DNA of 64,000 bases, from assembly GCA_964521105.1 (NCBI GenBank), contig CAZFPO010000003.1:13541-77540 (forward strand), read 5' to 3'. The translations under genes were made by a program, and so were the position numbers. This stretch comes from JAQUGA01 sp964521105 (GTDB taxonomy: Bacteria; Bacteroidota; Bacteroidia; Bacteroidales; WCHB1-69). Positions 7,615 through 16,711 of this stretch are shown here, piece by piece; the first letter of the stretch is position 1, and every line of letters starts with the position of its first letter. The notes under the pieces were generated by a model. That model saw only the letters and a list, made by a program, of their open reading frames with translations. It had not been told where the DNA came from and did no database searches.

Positions 7615-8988
7615 TTATAATTTCTCAAGTTCTACGGTGAAGTGTCTCATAATTGGTGATTCCCATTTAATAGCAAATCCTCGTTTAATTTGATCTCGTC
7701 GGTCGTAAACGTTTTTAAGAGCTACAGCAATAACATCCATGTGATTATTTGTGTAAACTCGACGAGGAATTGCCAATCGAAGAAGTTCTAACTTTGGATA
7801 GCGATTTTCGCGGGTTTCGGGATCTCGGTCGGCTAAAATGGCACCAATTTCAACACCACGAATTCCAGCTTCGAGGTATAATTCCACACCCAATGTCTGT
7901 GCTCTAAATTCTTCTTTTGGAACATTTGGCAATACACGGTTTGCATCCACAAAAATGGCATGACCACCAGCGGGAAATTGATATGGAATACCATATTCGG
8001 TGAGTTTATTTCCAAGATATTCCACTTGTTTAATTCGAGTTTCTAGATAATCAAATTCAGTACCTTCATCCAAACCAACAGCCAAAGCATTCATGTCGCG
8101 TCCAGACATTCCACCATAAGTTACATAACCTTCGAACATAATATTAAAAACAGAAGTTTGACGCCATAACTCTTGAGTGCGCATGGCGATAAATCCACCC
8201 ATATTAACAATAGCATCTTTTTTAGCACTCATGGTCATCATATCAGCATACGAAAACATTTCGGCAACAATTTCTTTAATTGTTTTATTTTCGTATCCTT
8301 TTTCCCTTTTTTTAATAAAGTAGGCATTTTCAGCAAAGCGAGCAGAATCGAATACAACTGGTTTTTTGTATTTATCAGCAATTTTTCGAACTGCTCTTAA
8401 GCAGTCCATCGAAACTGGCTGACCACCAGCGGTGTTATTTGTAACAGTTACAATGATAAAAGGAACTTTATCGTGATGTTCTACCATCGCTTTTTCGAGT
8501 TTCACTGGGTCTACGTTTCCTTTAAAAGGGTGAAACAATTCTGTATTTGCAGCCTCATCAATAGTACAATCAAGAGCGTGTGCTTTTCGAAATTCGATAT
8601 GACCTTTTGTGGTATCAAAATGCGAATTGCCAGGAATAAAATCTCCTTCTTTTACTAATACCGAAAAAAGTACATTTTCGGCAGCGCGTCCTTGATGAGT
8701 GGGCATAAAATAGTCAAAACCAAGAATGTTTTTGATGGCTGTTTTCATGTTATCGTATGATTTAGCTCCCGCATAACTTTCATCGCCCATCATAAGTGCC
8801 GACCATTGCCGATCGCTCATGGCACCTGTCCCCGAATCGGTTAATAAATCGATAAAAACTTGATTACTTTTTAAATTAAATAAATTATATTTGGCTTCTT
8901 TCATCCATTTTTCGCGTTCTTCACGTGTGCTGCGATAAATAGGTTCCACCATTTTAATTTTATATGATTCAGAAAATGGAATTTCCAT
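7615..8988 (-). CDS. tnaA: Tryptophanase
   Basis: 457 residues, beta-eliminating lyase family. It cleaves L-tryptophan to indole, pyruvate and ammonia using PLP in the cytoplasm. The PLP lysine is K257 in MSAKKDA. The close relative tyrosine phenol-lyase is excluded by specificity residues: D125 in HFDTTKGH (tryptophanase has D137 of E. coli; phenol-lyase has T), GVEIG in place of the arginine-bearing phenol-lyase loop, and H449 in RHFTVEL (E. coli H463; phenol-lyase has F). THQGRAAEN and VTNNTAGGQPVS are shared by both. The gene has its own promoter about 155 bp upstream and its own terminator. No TnaB/Mtr permease or Trp-bearing leader peptide is nearby. Indole production and amino-acid catabolism are the expected output. 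Confidence 0.92.
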   Translation of the reverse strand: MEIPFSESYKIKMVEPIYRSTREEREKWMKEAKYNLFNLKSNQVFIDLLTDSGTGAMSDRQWSALMMGDESYAGAKSYDNMKTAIKNILGFDYFMPTHQGRAAENVLFSVLVKEGDFIPGNSHFDTTKGHIEFRKAHALDCTIDEAANTELFHPFKGNVDPVKLEKAMVEHHDKVPFIIVTVTNNTAGGQPVSMDCLRAVRKIADKYKKPVVFDSARFAENAYFIKKREKGYENKTIKEIVAEMFSYADMMTMSAKKDAIVNMGGFIAMRTQELWRQTSVFNIMFEGYVTYGGMSGRDMNALAVGLDEGTEFDYLETRIKQVEYLGNKLTEYGIPYQFPAGGHAIFVDANRVLPNVPKEEFRAQTLGVELYLEAGIRGVEIGAILADRDPETRENRYPKLELLRLAIPRRVYTNNHMDVIAVALKNVYDRRDQIKRGFAIKWESPIMRHFTVELEKL

Positions 8989-9276
8989 AATATTTATTTT
9001 TTGTTTTAATATTAAAATTTGAATAATTTGATTAAGAATTGAAAATACAAAAACTAAAAGGCATCTCTGTCTTTTATATTCTTAAGAACCAGTGATTTTG
9101 AAACAAAGGTGTGTCTCATAAAACTTTTTTTATCGGTTTCAAAGATATATAAACTTTTCAATTGACAAAATAAAAAACTGTGTTTTGACAAATTTTAATA
9201 CAAATTGAATCGTTATCTTAAAAATATATGTAATAAATCTCAAGTTAATCCTTAATTCTAAGACTTTTCCTTATAA
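8989..9276. other. tnaA upstream region
   Basis: This 288-bp AT-rich stretch contains the tnaA promoter (9140-9169) and a leader of about 140 nt. The leader holds a 20-codon frame starting at the ATG at 9119 and ending before 9056, with no tryptophan codon, so it is not a TnaC-like sensor. Nothing else recognisable. Confidence 0.6.
9140..9169 (-). promoter_or_regulatory. tnaA promoter
   Basis: Minus strand: -33 TTTG (9169-9166), 18-bp spacer, -7 box TATCTTTG (9147-9140). This is an excellent fit to the Bacteroidota sigma-ABfr consensus and predicts a leader of about 140 nt. Confidence 0.7.
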
Positions 9277-9307
9277 AAAAAACCGACGATTTAATCGTCG
9301 GTTTTTT
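9277..9307 (-). terminator. Terminator of the efflux operon
   Basis: ACCGACGATT pairs with AATCGTCGGT around a very short loop, flanked by A- and T-tracts, 6 bp past the RND pump stop. Confidence 0.88.
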
Positions 9308-9312
9308 CAAAT

Positions 9313-12300
9313 TTATTCATGCATTTTTCGATATCTTCGATTCGATTTTCGACGTGCAAGTCCAACTTTCATTTTATAATGCATTAGATATAAGGTTGGT
9401 ACTAATATTAACGTAAGGAAGGAGGCAAAGGTCAATCCAAACACAATTGTCCACGATAGGTTTTTCCAAAACATTACATTGTCTCCACCAAATCTTATTT
9501 GTGGATTTAATTCAGTAAATAATGTTCCGAAGTTAATGTTCATTCCAACAGCAAGTGGAATTAACCCCAAAATTGTCGCAATTGCTGTTAACAAAACAGG
9601 GGTAAATCGATTTCTACCAGCCAACGCAATAGCGTCAATAGTTTTTAGTCCTTTAAGTTTAAGTTCATCGATGTGTTCAACAATCAAAATCCCGTTTCGA
9701 ATTACAATGCCACCCAATGCTACAACACCAAGTCCGGTCATAATAATTGAAATCGACATGTTAAAAATGACAATACCCAGTAGTACTCCAATGATACTAA
9801 AGAAAATTTCACTTATAATAATGAATGTTTTTCCAATGGAATTAAATTGGGTAATCAAAATAAAGAAGATAATGCCTATTGCAATAATCATTGCCAAGCT
9901 TAAAAAGTTCATAGCATCTTTTTGATCTTCTCGTTCGCCAGTTAATTCTGCTTTTATTCCTTCGCTAAATGGATACGAATCGGTGATTTTTTTAACACTA
10001 GCGACAACTTGTGTTGGGGTATAACCCGACAACACTTCTGAACTGATCGTTATCACTCGTTTATTGTTTTTACGGTTTATTCCACCATAAGCATTTTTAT
10101 ATTTAACCTGAGCTACCGCCGACAAAGGAACTTGTCGAAATTGACCAGTTGCCATATCCCGAAAACTGATTTTAGTATTCATTAAGTTTTCAACATTTCC
10201 ACGTTGAATTTCAGAATATCGAATTTGAATTGGATATTCATCTTCTCCTTCTTTAAATTTACTGGTTTCTTTGCCATAAATTGCAGTACGTAGTTCTAAT
10301 CCTACTTGAGCTGTACTAATCCCTTCGCGCATAGCACGTTCGCGATCGACCTCAACAATAATTTCGGGTTTACTTACTTGGAAATCCATTTTTAACTCTT
10401 CAACTCCAGGTATTTGTAGAGAATCGAGATAGTTTTTAAATGCGATAGCATCTAACACTAATACATCTATATCTTCGCCACTAATTTCAATGCTAAGTGG
10501 TTTTCCTGTTGGAGGTCCCATTCTGTTTTTTTGTACCGAAAATTTTGCTCCTGGAATATCTTTCACTGCATCGCGGAATTTATCAATGTACAAACCTGTT
10601 TCAACTCCGTTTCGTAAATGATGTTCTACAAAATTAACAGTAACTTTTCCTTTGTGTGATTGAATGCTTCTGTCGAAACTCATCCCATCACCAGCTCCAG
10701 ATGCTACATTTGCAATTATTGACTCAACAACTGGGTTATTATTGCCCAATACTTGATTTACTTTGTTTTCAACTACTTTAGTAATTGAATCGGTTATAAG
10801 TTGATTTGTACCCACAGGCATTTCAATTAATATTGAAATATTATTTGGTTCATTTTCAGGGAAGAATAAAACCTTTGGTTTAGCAATTCCAACAAGTATT
10901 AATGTAAAGAAAAACAAAGCAGTAATAATTAACAAAAGGTTTCTTGGTCGCTTTCCAACCAGTAAAAATCGCAACTGACGTTCGTACCAATTTGAGAATG
11001 TAGGCCATGTTTTCTTTTGAAAAACATCCGTTAAACGACGAATTGCAAACGTATAAAGAAGATAAATCGCACCCATTATTATTATAAAATTAGCTATTCC
11101 ATGCCATTTCACAATATGTAATAGAGCACCAACAACAAACATAGCTAGAGCCCTGAAAATAATTTTTTTACGACGTTTTGCGTCCATTAACTTTTCTTTA
11201 TTATCCATAAAATCTACCGCGAAAACGGGGTTGAAAATATAGGCAACAATGAGTGAAGCAAAAAGAGTAATAATAAGTGTAACAGGCATGTAATGCATAA
11301 ATTGTCCAACTATTCCGGGCCAAAATGCTAATGCAAAAAATGGAGCCAAGGTTGTTAAAGTACCGGATAAGATAGGCATAAACACTTCTCCTGCAGCAAT
11401 TTTAGCTGCTTTTTTAATATCAGGTATTGTTTTATGTAATCGATGTGTATTTTCAATCACAACAATGGCATCATCAACTACAATTCCCAAGGCAAAGATA
11501 AATCCGAACATTACAATCATGCTCAGCGAAAAACCAATTACAGGCATTATCATAAAAGCAATACCCATGGAAAGAGGCACCGAAAGACCAACAAAAAATG
11601 CATTTTGTAAACCCATAAAAAACATCAAAACGATTGAAACCAAAAGGAATCCCATAATGATTGTGTTAACAAGCTCATCGAGTGAGTTACGTGTAAAACG
11701 CGACATGTCGCCAGTAATAGATACTTGAACTTCTTTAGGTAAACTTGGTTTTATTTTGGTTTCAAGAATATCTTTAATTTTATCGGATGCTTCAATCAAA
11801 TTTTGTCCGCTTTTTTTGATAACACTAACGGTTATAACGTTTTTCCCATTTAATCTGGAAAAGCTTTCTTGCTCTTTAAAATCATCTTTTATTTCGGCAA
11901 TATCCTTTAAATAAACGTAACCACCAAAACCCGATTTAATAACAATCTGATTTAACTGTTCTACAGAAGTAAACTGACCTACAACGCGCATCGTACGTTT
12001 CATTACACCAACATCAATATTTCCAGCCGAAATGGTCATGTTTTCCTGCAATACAGCTCGGTCAATATCGGATAAAGAAATACCTGCTGCGTGCATTTTA
12101 TAAACATCAACATTAATTTGAATTTCTCGTTCCAAAGCTCCAATGACATCGGCTCTTGTAATTTCTTTCAATTCCTCAACGTCATCCTGAACAATTTCGG
12201 CATAATCTTTTAATCGTGTTAGAGGAAAATCGCCTGAAATCTGAATATACATTATCGGGATTTCAGAAAAATCGATTTCCATAACATTCGGATCTGCCGG

Positions 12301-12702
12301 TAAATTATTAGGAAGTTTGGATTTAGATTTATCAACCGCATCTTTAACTCGTTGTTTTGCTTCCTTTACATCTACATCTGTGTTAAATTCAACAACCACA
12401 CTTGAAAAATCTTGCAATGAACTGCTGGTTACTTTTTTAACTCCCGAAAGTGATTTAATTTCTTTTTCAATAGGTCGAGTTACTAAATTTTCAATATCCG
12501 AAGGAGATGTACCAGGATAAGGAGTACTTATCATAATTGTAGGAATCACAATGTCGGGAAATTGTTCTTTCGGAATTCGAGTATAACTCATAAACCCAAT
12601 TATTGCTATCATGATGATAAGAACATACATACTGCTTTTATTATCTATAGCCCAACTGGTTGCGAAAAACTCTTTTATTTTATTATTTTTATTTTTATTC
12701 AT
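9313..12702 (-). CDS. RND efflux pump, inner-membrane subunit (AcrB/HAE1 type)
   Basis: 1129 residues, normal for a proton-driven RND exporter with 12 membrane helices and two large periplasmic porter domains. Seen: first helix near 30-50, the RND signature with the proton-relay pair in GIVVDDAIVVIEN (TM4), a TM5-6 stretch, the second-half helix near 600 (LLLIITALFFFTLILVG), and LGGIVIRNGILIVEH (TM10), where AcrB has lysine 940 but this protein has arginine. The frame extends to 12726, but that codon is TTG directly against the MFP stop, so I used the ATG at 12702. Last gene of tetR-tolC-MFP-RND. The substrate (drugs, bile-like compounds or other amphiphiles) is unknown; DD favours HAE over the metal-exporting HME class. 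Confidence 0.93.
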   Translation of the reverse strand: MNKNKNNKIKEFFATSWAIDNKSSMYVLIIMIAIIGFMSYTRIPKEQFPDIVIPTIMISTPYPGTSPSDIENLVTRPIEKEIKSLSGVKKVTSSSLQDFSSVVVEFNTDVDVKEAKQRVKDAVDKSKSKLPNNLPADPNVMEIDFSEIPIMYIQISGDFPLTRLKDYAEIVQDDVEELKEITRADVIGALEREIQINVDVYKMHAAGISLSDIDRAVLQENMTISAGNIDVGVMKRTMRVVGQFTSVEQLNQIVIKSGFGGYVYLKDIAEIKDDFKEQESFSRLNGKNVITVSVIKKSGQNLIEASDKIKDILETKIKPSLPKEVQVSITGDMSRFTRNSLDELVNTIIMGFLLVSIVLMFFMGLQNAFFVGLSVPLSMGIAFMIMPVIGFSLSMIVMFGFIFALGIVVDDAIVVIENTHRLHKTIPDIKKAAKIAAGEVFMPILSGTLTTLAPFFALAFWPGIVGQFMHYMPVTLIITLFASLIVAYIFNPVFAVDFMDNKEKLMDAKRRKKIIFRALAMFVVGALLHIVKWHGIANFIIIMGAIYLLYTFAIRRLTDVFQKKTWPTFSNWYERQLRFLLVGKRPRNLLLIITALFFFTLILVGIAKPKVLFFPENEPNNISILIEMPVGTNQLITDSITKVVENKVNQVLGNNNPVVESIIANVASGAGDGMSFDRSIQSHKGKVTVNFVEHHLRNGVETGLYIDKFRDAVKDIPGAKFSVQKNRMGPPTGKPLSIEISGEDIDVLVLDAIAFKNYLDSLQIPGVEELKMDFQVSKPEIIVEVDRERAMREGISTAQVGLELRTAIYGKETSKFKEGEDEYPIQIRYSEIQRGNVENLMNTKISFRDMATGQFRQVPLSAVAQVKYKNAYGGINRKNNKRVITISSEVLSGYTPTQVVASVKKITDSYPFSEGIKAELTGEREDQKDAMNFLSLAMIIAIGIIFFILITQFNSIGKTFIIISEIFFSIIGVLLGIVIFNMSISIIMTGLGVVALGGIVIRNGILIVEHIDELKLKGLKTIDAIALAGRNRFTPVLLTAIATILGLIPLAVGMNINFGTLFTELNPQIRFGGDNVMFWKNLSWTIVFGLTFASFLTLILVPTLYLMHYKMKVGLARRKSNRRYRKMHE

Positions 12703-12726
12703 TGTATGAGTGTTTTGAGCGTTCAA

Positions 12727-13839
12727 TTATTTCACTTGAATTATTTCGTTATCGTTTAAATTTTGATAACCAATCTTTATTATTAGGTCGTTTTCTTCCA
12801 AACCACTTAATACTTCAACTTTGCCTCCATAAGCAACTCCAGTTGTAATAACTCGTTTTTTTGCAACATAATTAGCACCACTTTTTTCAGCCACCATAAT
12901 GTATGTTTCACTCATGCCTTCTTGAAGAATATTGACAGGAACCGTGATTGCTTTTTCTTTCATGTAATCATTAATTTTAACTACTGCAATCATATTTGCT
13001 CTTAGAGGAAAGGACATACTTCCAAGACGAATTTCGGCGGTAAAGCTACGGTTACTTGGATTTATATATTTGCTGGCAAAGGAAATCTTAGCCTCTGTTT
13101 CTTGACCGAAATCAGGGAAATAAACGATGGCTTTATCGCCATTTTTTATTTTAGAAGCGTATGTTTCTGAAACATCTAAAACTACCTTCGCTTTTGAAAA
13201 ATTGATAACTCTAAAAACTACCATTCCTGGAGCCACTGATTGACCAATTTTAACAGGTAATTCTTCAATTGTTCCGTTAATTGGCGATTTTATTTTCGAC
13301 ATTTCAATTTGTTCCATCAATGTTGCCAAACGTTTTTCCATGGATTCTTTTTGTGTTTTTGAACCAAGGTACTGAACTTCGGAACCAATGTTTTGTTCCC
13401 AAAGCGATTTTTGCTTTTCATACATTGTTATTGCATAATCTAATTGTGTTTTTACTTCGGCAATACTTTGTTTTAATATTGTTGCGTCCAATTCTGCTAA
13501 AACTTGTCCTTTTTTTACACTTTGTCCTACTTCAACATAAATGTGTGTAATTACTCCTGGTGTTTGAGCTGTGGCAATAACATTATCTTCTCCGTCTAGC
13601 TTTCCTTGTAACTCAATATATGATGTAAACGTTTCTAGTTTTGCAGTATCAAGCGACACCATCTTTTTAATTTTATTTGAACTATTTGGATCAAGATTTA
13701 AGGCAAGCTCTAGTTCCTTAATTTGTTTGTCGAGTTGTTCTCGTTCGCTTTTTAATTTTTCGAGTTGTGCTTTTTTATCCGATGTGCCACATGATGAAAT
13801 CAAGAGTGTTAAGGATAAAATGAAAATAAACCGTTTCAT
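12727..13839 (-). CDS. RND efflux periplasmic adaptor (membrane fusion lipoprotein)
   Basis: 370 residues. Lipoprotein signal with lipobox LISSC and lipidated C17, then a coiled coil about 22-46 (KLKSEREQLDKQIKEL), a biotinyl-lipoyl-like hybrid domain (GVITHIYVEVGQSVKKGQVLAELD near 88-112), a helical hairpin, the second lipoyl half (GTIEELPVKIGQSVAPGMVVFRV near 200), a beta-barrel domain and a membrane-proximal domain. This is the AcrA/HlyD-type adaptor that links the RND pump to the TolC-like channel. It lies 29 bp after tolC and 24 bp before the pump ATG. The 20-residue coiled coil before the first lipoyl half is longer than in AcrA. Confidence 0.93.
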   Translation of the reverse strand: MKRFIFILSLTLLISSCGTSDKKAQLEKLKSEREQLDKQIKELELALNLDPNSSNKIKKMVSLDTAKLETFTSYIELQGKLDGEDNVIATAQTPGVITHIYVEVGQSVKKGQVLAELDATILKQSIAEVKTQLDYAITMYEKQKSLWEQNIGSEVQYLGSKTQKESMEKRLATLMEQIEMSKIKSPINGTIEELPVKIGQSVAPGMVVFRVINFSKAKVVLDVSETYASKIKNGDKAIVYFPDFGQETEAKISFASKYINPSNRSFTAEIRLGSMSFPLRANMIAVVKINDYMKEKAITVPVNILQEGMSETYIMVAEKSGANYVAKKRVITTGVAYGGKVEVLSGLEENDLIIKIGYQNLNDNEIIQVK

Positions 13840-13868
13840 ATACTATAATTTTATTGTTTTTTATACTT

Positions 13869-15284
13869 TTAATATTTACCTATTGCTTTATCTAATTTTG
13901 TTTTTGAATTTAATAATTCGAGTGTTGCAGATATAAAATTTGACTGTGCCGTTAAAAATTGTGCGTAATTTTGAGTTAATTCTGTACTCGTGATTACACC
14001 CTCTTTAAATTTTATCACCGCTTTTTTAAAAATTTTATCTGCTAAATCCTTGTTTTTTTGCTCCGTTTGATATTTACTTAAAGCATTATTAAATCCAATG
14101 GAAGCTTGATTTGCAGCCAATTTTAATCCCTCACTAACTTGAATTTTAACTACTTGGCTTTTTAGTAAATTTAGTTTTTGTTGTTGAACTTTAGCTATAC
14201 GCATTCCACTCGAAAATATTGGAATATCTATATTAACACCGATAATTGATGTTGGATACCAGTCTTTTCCAGTTTCAAAAATATCAAATTCGTTACGCAT
14301 TGCTTTCTTTTGGTAGGTATAAAATCCTGAAATTGTTGGAAGAAACGTTGATTGTTCACGCTTAAGATTCAATCTTTGAAGTTTTTCCTGTGTGTTTATT
14401 AGTGAAAAATCAATCAAATTATTTACATCAATGTTGTCAATTTTTACTGGTTCAAGTGTAATTTTACCAAGTAGATTATCAAGATTGTCTGTTAGTTCAA
14501 TCTTGTCATTCAAATCAATTCCAATTTGATATTTAAGCAATTGTTCTGCAACACCTGCTTGATATTGAATGGATTGAATCGCATTTTGAATGGTTAAAAC
14601 GTTGATTTGAAGTTGATCTACGGTTGTTTCTTCCACAAAACCTTGTTTGTTTAATGCTTTTGTATCCAAAAACAGTTTATTCATGGTTTCGTAACTTGAT
14701 TCTAATATTTTGGTGTTTTGACGAAGGGTTAAAACCAAAAGATAAGTGTTACTAATGTCAGATTTTACATCAATTTCCGATTTTTTATAACTCTGTTCGG
14801 ATAATTCGTGAAAAACTTTTGCAGCTTGAAGCCCAACAATGTATTGACCACTAAAAATTAATTGGCTAATGGTTCCACCAATAGAAGCATTGTGTTGAGT
14901 CCCGAATTTGGCCGGAAAAAATTGCATGTCGGAGCTTGATGGAAACATGACTGGTCCTGTACGCCCCTGTACGCCTTCCTTAACCAATACGCCATATACC
15001 GAAGGACTAATAAAATCGGGTAGCAAAGTGGTGGGAATATCAAGCATGTCTTGATATTGAATTTGAGCATTTGCCTGAGGCAGTCCCATTGCCGTAGTTT
15101 CCCAAATCTTTTTCTTGGATATTAAAATGTCCGTTCGGGAATTTTGTAAAACATAGCTGTTTTTAATCGCCAGCTCTTGAGCTTGTGTCATTGAGAGAGA
15201 GTGTGTTTGTTGCGACCACGCTGGCATAATACAAAACAAACCCACAATGGACAAGCTGATAATTTTTGTAATCTTTCGTCTCAT
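13869..15284 (-). CDS. TolC-family outer membrane channel
   Basis: 471 residues with a signal peptide (cleavage near 24, MPAWSQQ). The mature part is mostly long helices typical of the OEP family: LSMTQAQELAIKNSYVLQNS at the N-terminus and its repeat-like counterpart near 385-465 (NQASIGFNNALSKYQTEQKN, LTQNYAQFLTAQSNFISATL). It forms the trimeric outer-membrane and periplasmic tunnel of the tripartite pump. First structural gene after the regulator (7-bp gap). No lipobox is seen, unlike the OprM group. Confidence 0.93.
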   Translation of the reverse strand: MRRKITKIISLSIVGLFCIMPAWSQQTHSLSMTQAQELAIKNSYVLQNSRTDILISKKKIWETTAMGLPQANAQIQYQDMLDIPTTLLPDFISPSVYGVLVKEGVQGRTGPVMFPSSSDMQFFPAKFGTQHNASIGGTISQLIFSGQYIVGLQAAKVFHELSEQSYKKSEIDVKSDISNTYLLVLTLRQNTKILESSYETMNKLFLDTKALNKQGFVEETTVDQLQINVLTIQNAIQSIQYQAGVAEQLLKYQIGIDLNDKIELTDNLDNLLGKITLEPVKIDNIDVNNLIDFSLINTQEKLQRLNLKREQSTFLPTISGFYTYQKKAMRNEFDIFETGKDWYPTSIIGVNIDIPIFSSGMRIAKVQQQKLNLLKSQVVKIQVSEGLKLAANQASIGFNNALSKYQTEQKNKDLADKIFKKAVIKFKEGVITSTELTQNYAQFLTAQSNFISATLELLNSKTKLDKAIGKY

Positions 15285-15291
15285 TTTTATT

Positions 15292-15885
15292 TTAACTTTT
15301 TATTGTTTTTAATTTCAGTTCTAAATATTCGAGCCCTTTTTGAGAGGCTATGCCACGAATGTGATACACAAAAACGGTTTCCAAAATTTCATCAAAAGAA
15401 ACATCAAGAGAATGTCTTCCCCATAAGGATAAATGGTTAACCTGTTCTTCATATAGTTTGGCAATCACACCAATATTGAAATCATCTCGATACAATCCCT
15501 CTTTTACTCCCTGCTCAGTGTTGAGGTATATTTTTCCGAAAATATGTTTTTTTCGATGTTCACTCACTAATAACCATGCATCCGGATAGTACTTCTGTAA
15601 ATCGAAATTAATATTAGGGTTCATGTTTTTACGATTTTCAGCTATTTCTTTGCTGACAAAAAATAAAATATCAATGGCATTTAAAGAATTCTCTTTAATA
15701 ATATTCGACATTTTGCAGTCTAAACTTTCCATGGCACGAGTTACAACTTGCATCACTACATCTTTTTTATCCTTAAAATGATGATATAGCGTCTTTTTCG
15801 AGATTCCAAGCTCACGTGCTATATCGTCCATCGAAAGACTTTTTATTCCATATTGTAAAAATAATTCCGATATTTTATCAATCAT
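15292..15885 (-). CDS. TetR/AcrR family repressor of the efflux operon
   Basis: 197 residues. An N-terminal helix-turn-helix (about 17-43, SMDDIARELGISKKTLYHHF) is followed by KDKKDVVMQVV, the classic TetR start. The rest is an all-helical ligand-binding and dimerisation domain with little conserved sequence. It is the first gene of the operon and only 7 bp before tolC, so it is expected to control its own transcript. A palindrome overlapping the predicted start site (16002-16019) is the best operator candidate. The inducer is unknown. Confidence 0.92.
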   Translation of the reverse strand: MIDKISELFLQYGIKSLSMDDIARELGISKKTLYHHFKDKKDVVMQVVTRAMESLDCKMSNIIKENSLNAIDILFFVSKEIAENRKNMNPNINFDLQKYYPDAWLLVSEHRKKHIFGKIYLNTEQGVKEGLYRDDFNIGVIAKLYEEQVNHLSLWGRHSLDVSFDEILETVFVYHIRGIASQKGLEYLELKLKTIKS

Positions 15886-16303
15886 TTTTCAATTTTTAGT
15901 TCATGTTTAAAAACTTAGGAAACAAAATAACACAAAAAACGTTTCCGTTGTTTTCACATTAACAACATTTAACAATACGCATGGTGTTTAGGTTTGGGAA
16001 ACACAAAAAACGTTTTGTGCAGCAAATGTATTGAATGATCAATTGATTTTTTTTTTAAATATTTTAAACAAGGAAAATGGGAGGTGAATCGCCGAAATTG
16101 GATGCTAAAAGCAAATTGTGATATTTTTTTCAATTTTACAACCTGCCGTGGTTAATATAATGTTAATGCTTCTAAAATGGTTTAATAAATGTAAAATATG
16201 TGTAAATGGTAATTTTTATTATGTTAAAATTGAAAAAATATTTATGAAAATAAAAAAATAATATTAATTTTATGTTGCAAAATAAAACAGATGAATAAAT
16301 AAA
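15886..16303. other. Divergent intergenic region between tetR and the 135-residue gene
   Basis: 418 bp, strongly AT-rich. The left part carries the tetR promoter and the two operator-like repeats described separately. The right part (about 16040-16303) must hold the promoter for the plus-strand gene. TATGTTGC at 16271-16278 is the nearest approach to a -7 box, a weak match. No small coding frame is convincing. Confidence 0.5.
15918..16030 (-). promoter_or_regulatory. tetR-tolC-MFP-RND promoter with paired operator-like repeats
   Basis: Minus-strand -7 box TACATTTG lies at 16030-16023. Directly downstream, over the expected start site, is the palindrome CACAAAA-AACG-TTTTGTG (16002-16019, 7-bp perfect arms). 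The 15-mer ACACAAAAAACGTTT occurs twice, at 16001-16015 and 15930-15944. The second copy sits in an outer GGAAAC...GTTTCC inverted repeat (15918-15946). The arrangement fits autorepression by the adjacent TetR protein. No convincing -33 box was found. Confidence 0.55.
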
Positions 16304-16711
16304 ATGGAACAAAACAAAATTCATTATAAATCGATAGCTGTATCAGTAATAAACAAAAACATTATCATCTTTCACATGCACGAAAGTGAAATTACCGATG
16401 ATTATAGTTTAGTGCTTGGAATATCAACTTTTAATGAATTTGTTGGACACCAAAAGCCTAAATATGTGATTTTTGATAAACGGGACTTGTTGTTTGATTC
16501 ATCAAATAAAATTCAGGGTTTTTTAAAAACACAAGGTGTTGATCAATTGCTAGATTTTGGAGTTAAACGTATTTTTTTTATTGTTAGTGATAAGCGATTT
16601 GAAGAGGTAGGAGGTATATTTGGTTATAAAGGAATTAGTGCCTATAAATCGCTGAGTAATGTTTTAGCAGAGATTGAAAAAGAAGAAGAGGCTCTTAAAA
16701 TCGATAAATAA
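16304..16711 (+). CDS. Cytoplasmic protein of unknown function, STAS-like fold possible
   Basis: 135 residues, no signal peptide, ATG start. Alternating beta and alpha pattern: KSIAVSVINKNIIIFHM, a helix, KPKYVIFDKRDLLF, a helix, then VKRIFFIVSDKRF and a C-terminal acidic helix ending EKEEEALKIDK. This resembles small STAS/SpoIIAA-like domains, but no motif secures the match. It is alone on the plus strand between the tetR operon and a convergent DUF481-like gene, whose 3' end it overlaps by 17 bp. Function unknown. Confidence 0.75.
   Translation: MEQNKIHYKSIAVSVINKNIIIFHMHESEITDDYSLVLGISTFNEFVGHQKPKYVIFDKRDLLFDSSNKIQGFLKTQGVDQLLDFGVKRIFFIVSDKRFEEVGGIFGYKGISAYKSLSNVLAEIEKEEEALKIDK

Noticed and set aside
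7615..8988. Tyrosine phenol-lyase as the identity of the beta-eliminating lyase
   Set aside because: D125, the GVEIG loop and H449 match tryptophanase, whereas phenol-lyase has Thr, an Arg-bearing loop and Phe.
9057..9119. A 20-codon frame in the tnaA leader as a TnaC-like leader peptide
   Set aside because: It has no tryptophan codon and no rho-site-like sequence, so nothing supports a tryptophan-sensing role.
9479..9925. 148-codon plus-strand frame opposite the RND pump
   Set aside because: It lies entirely antisense to a well-conserved coding region, with composition typical of a shadow frame.
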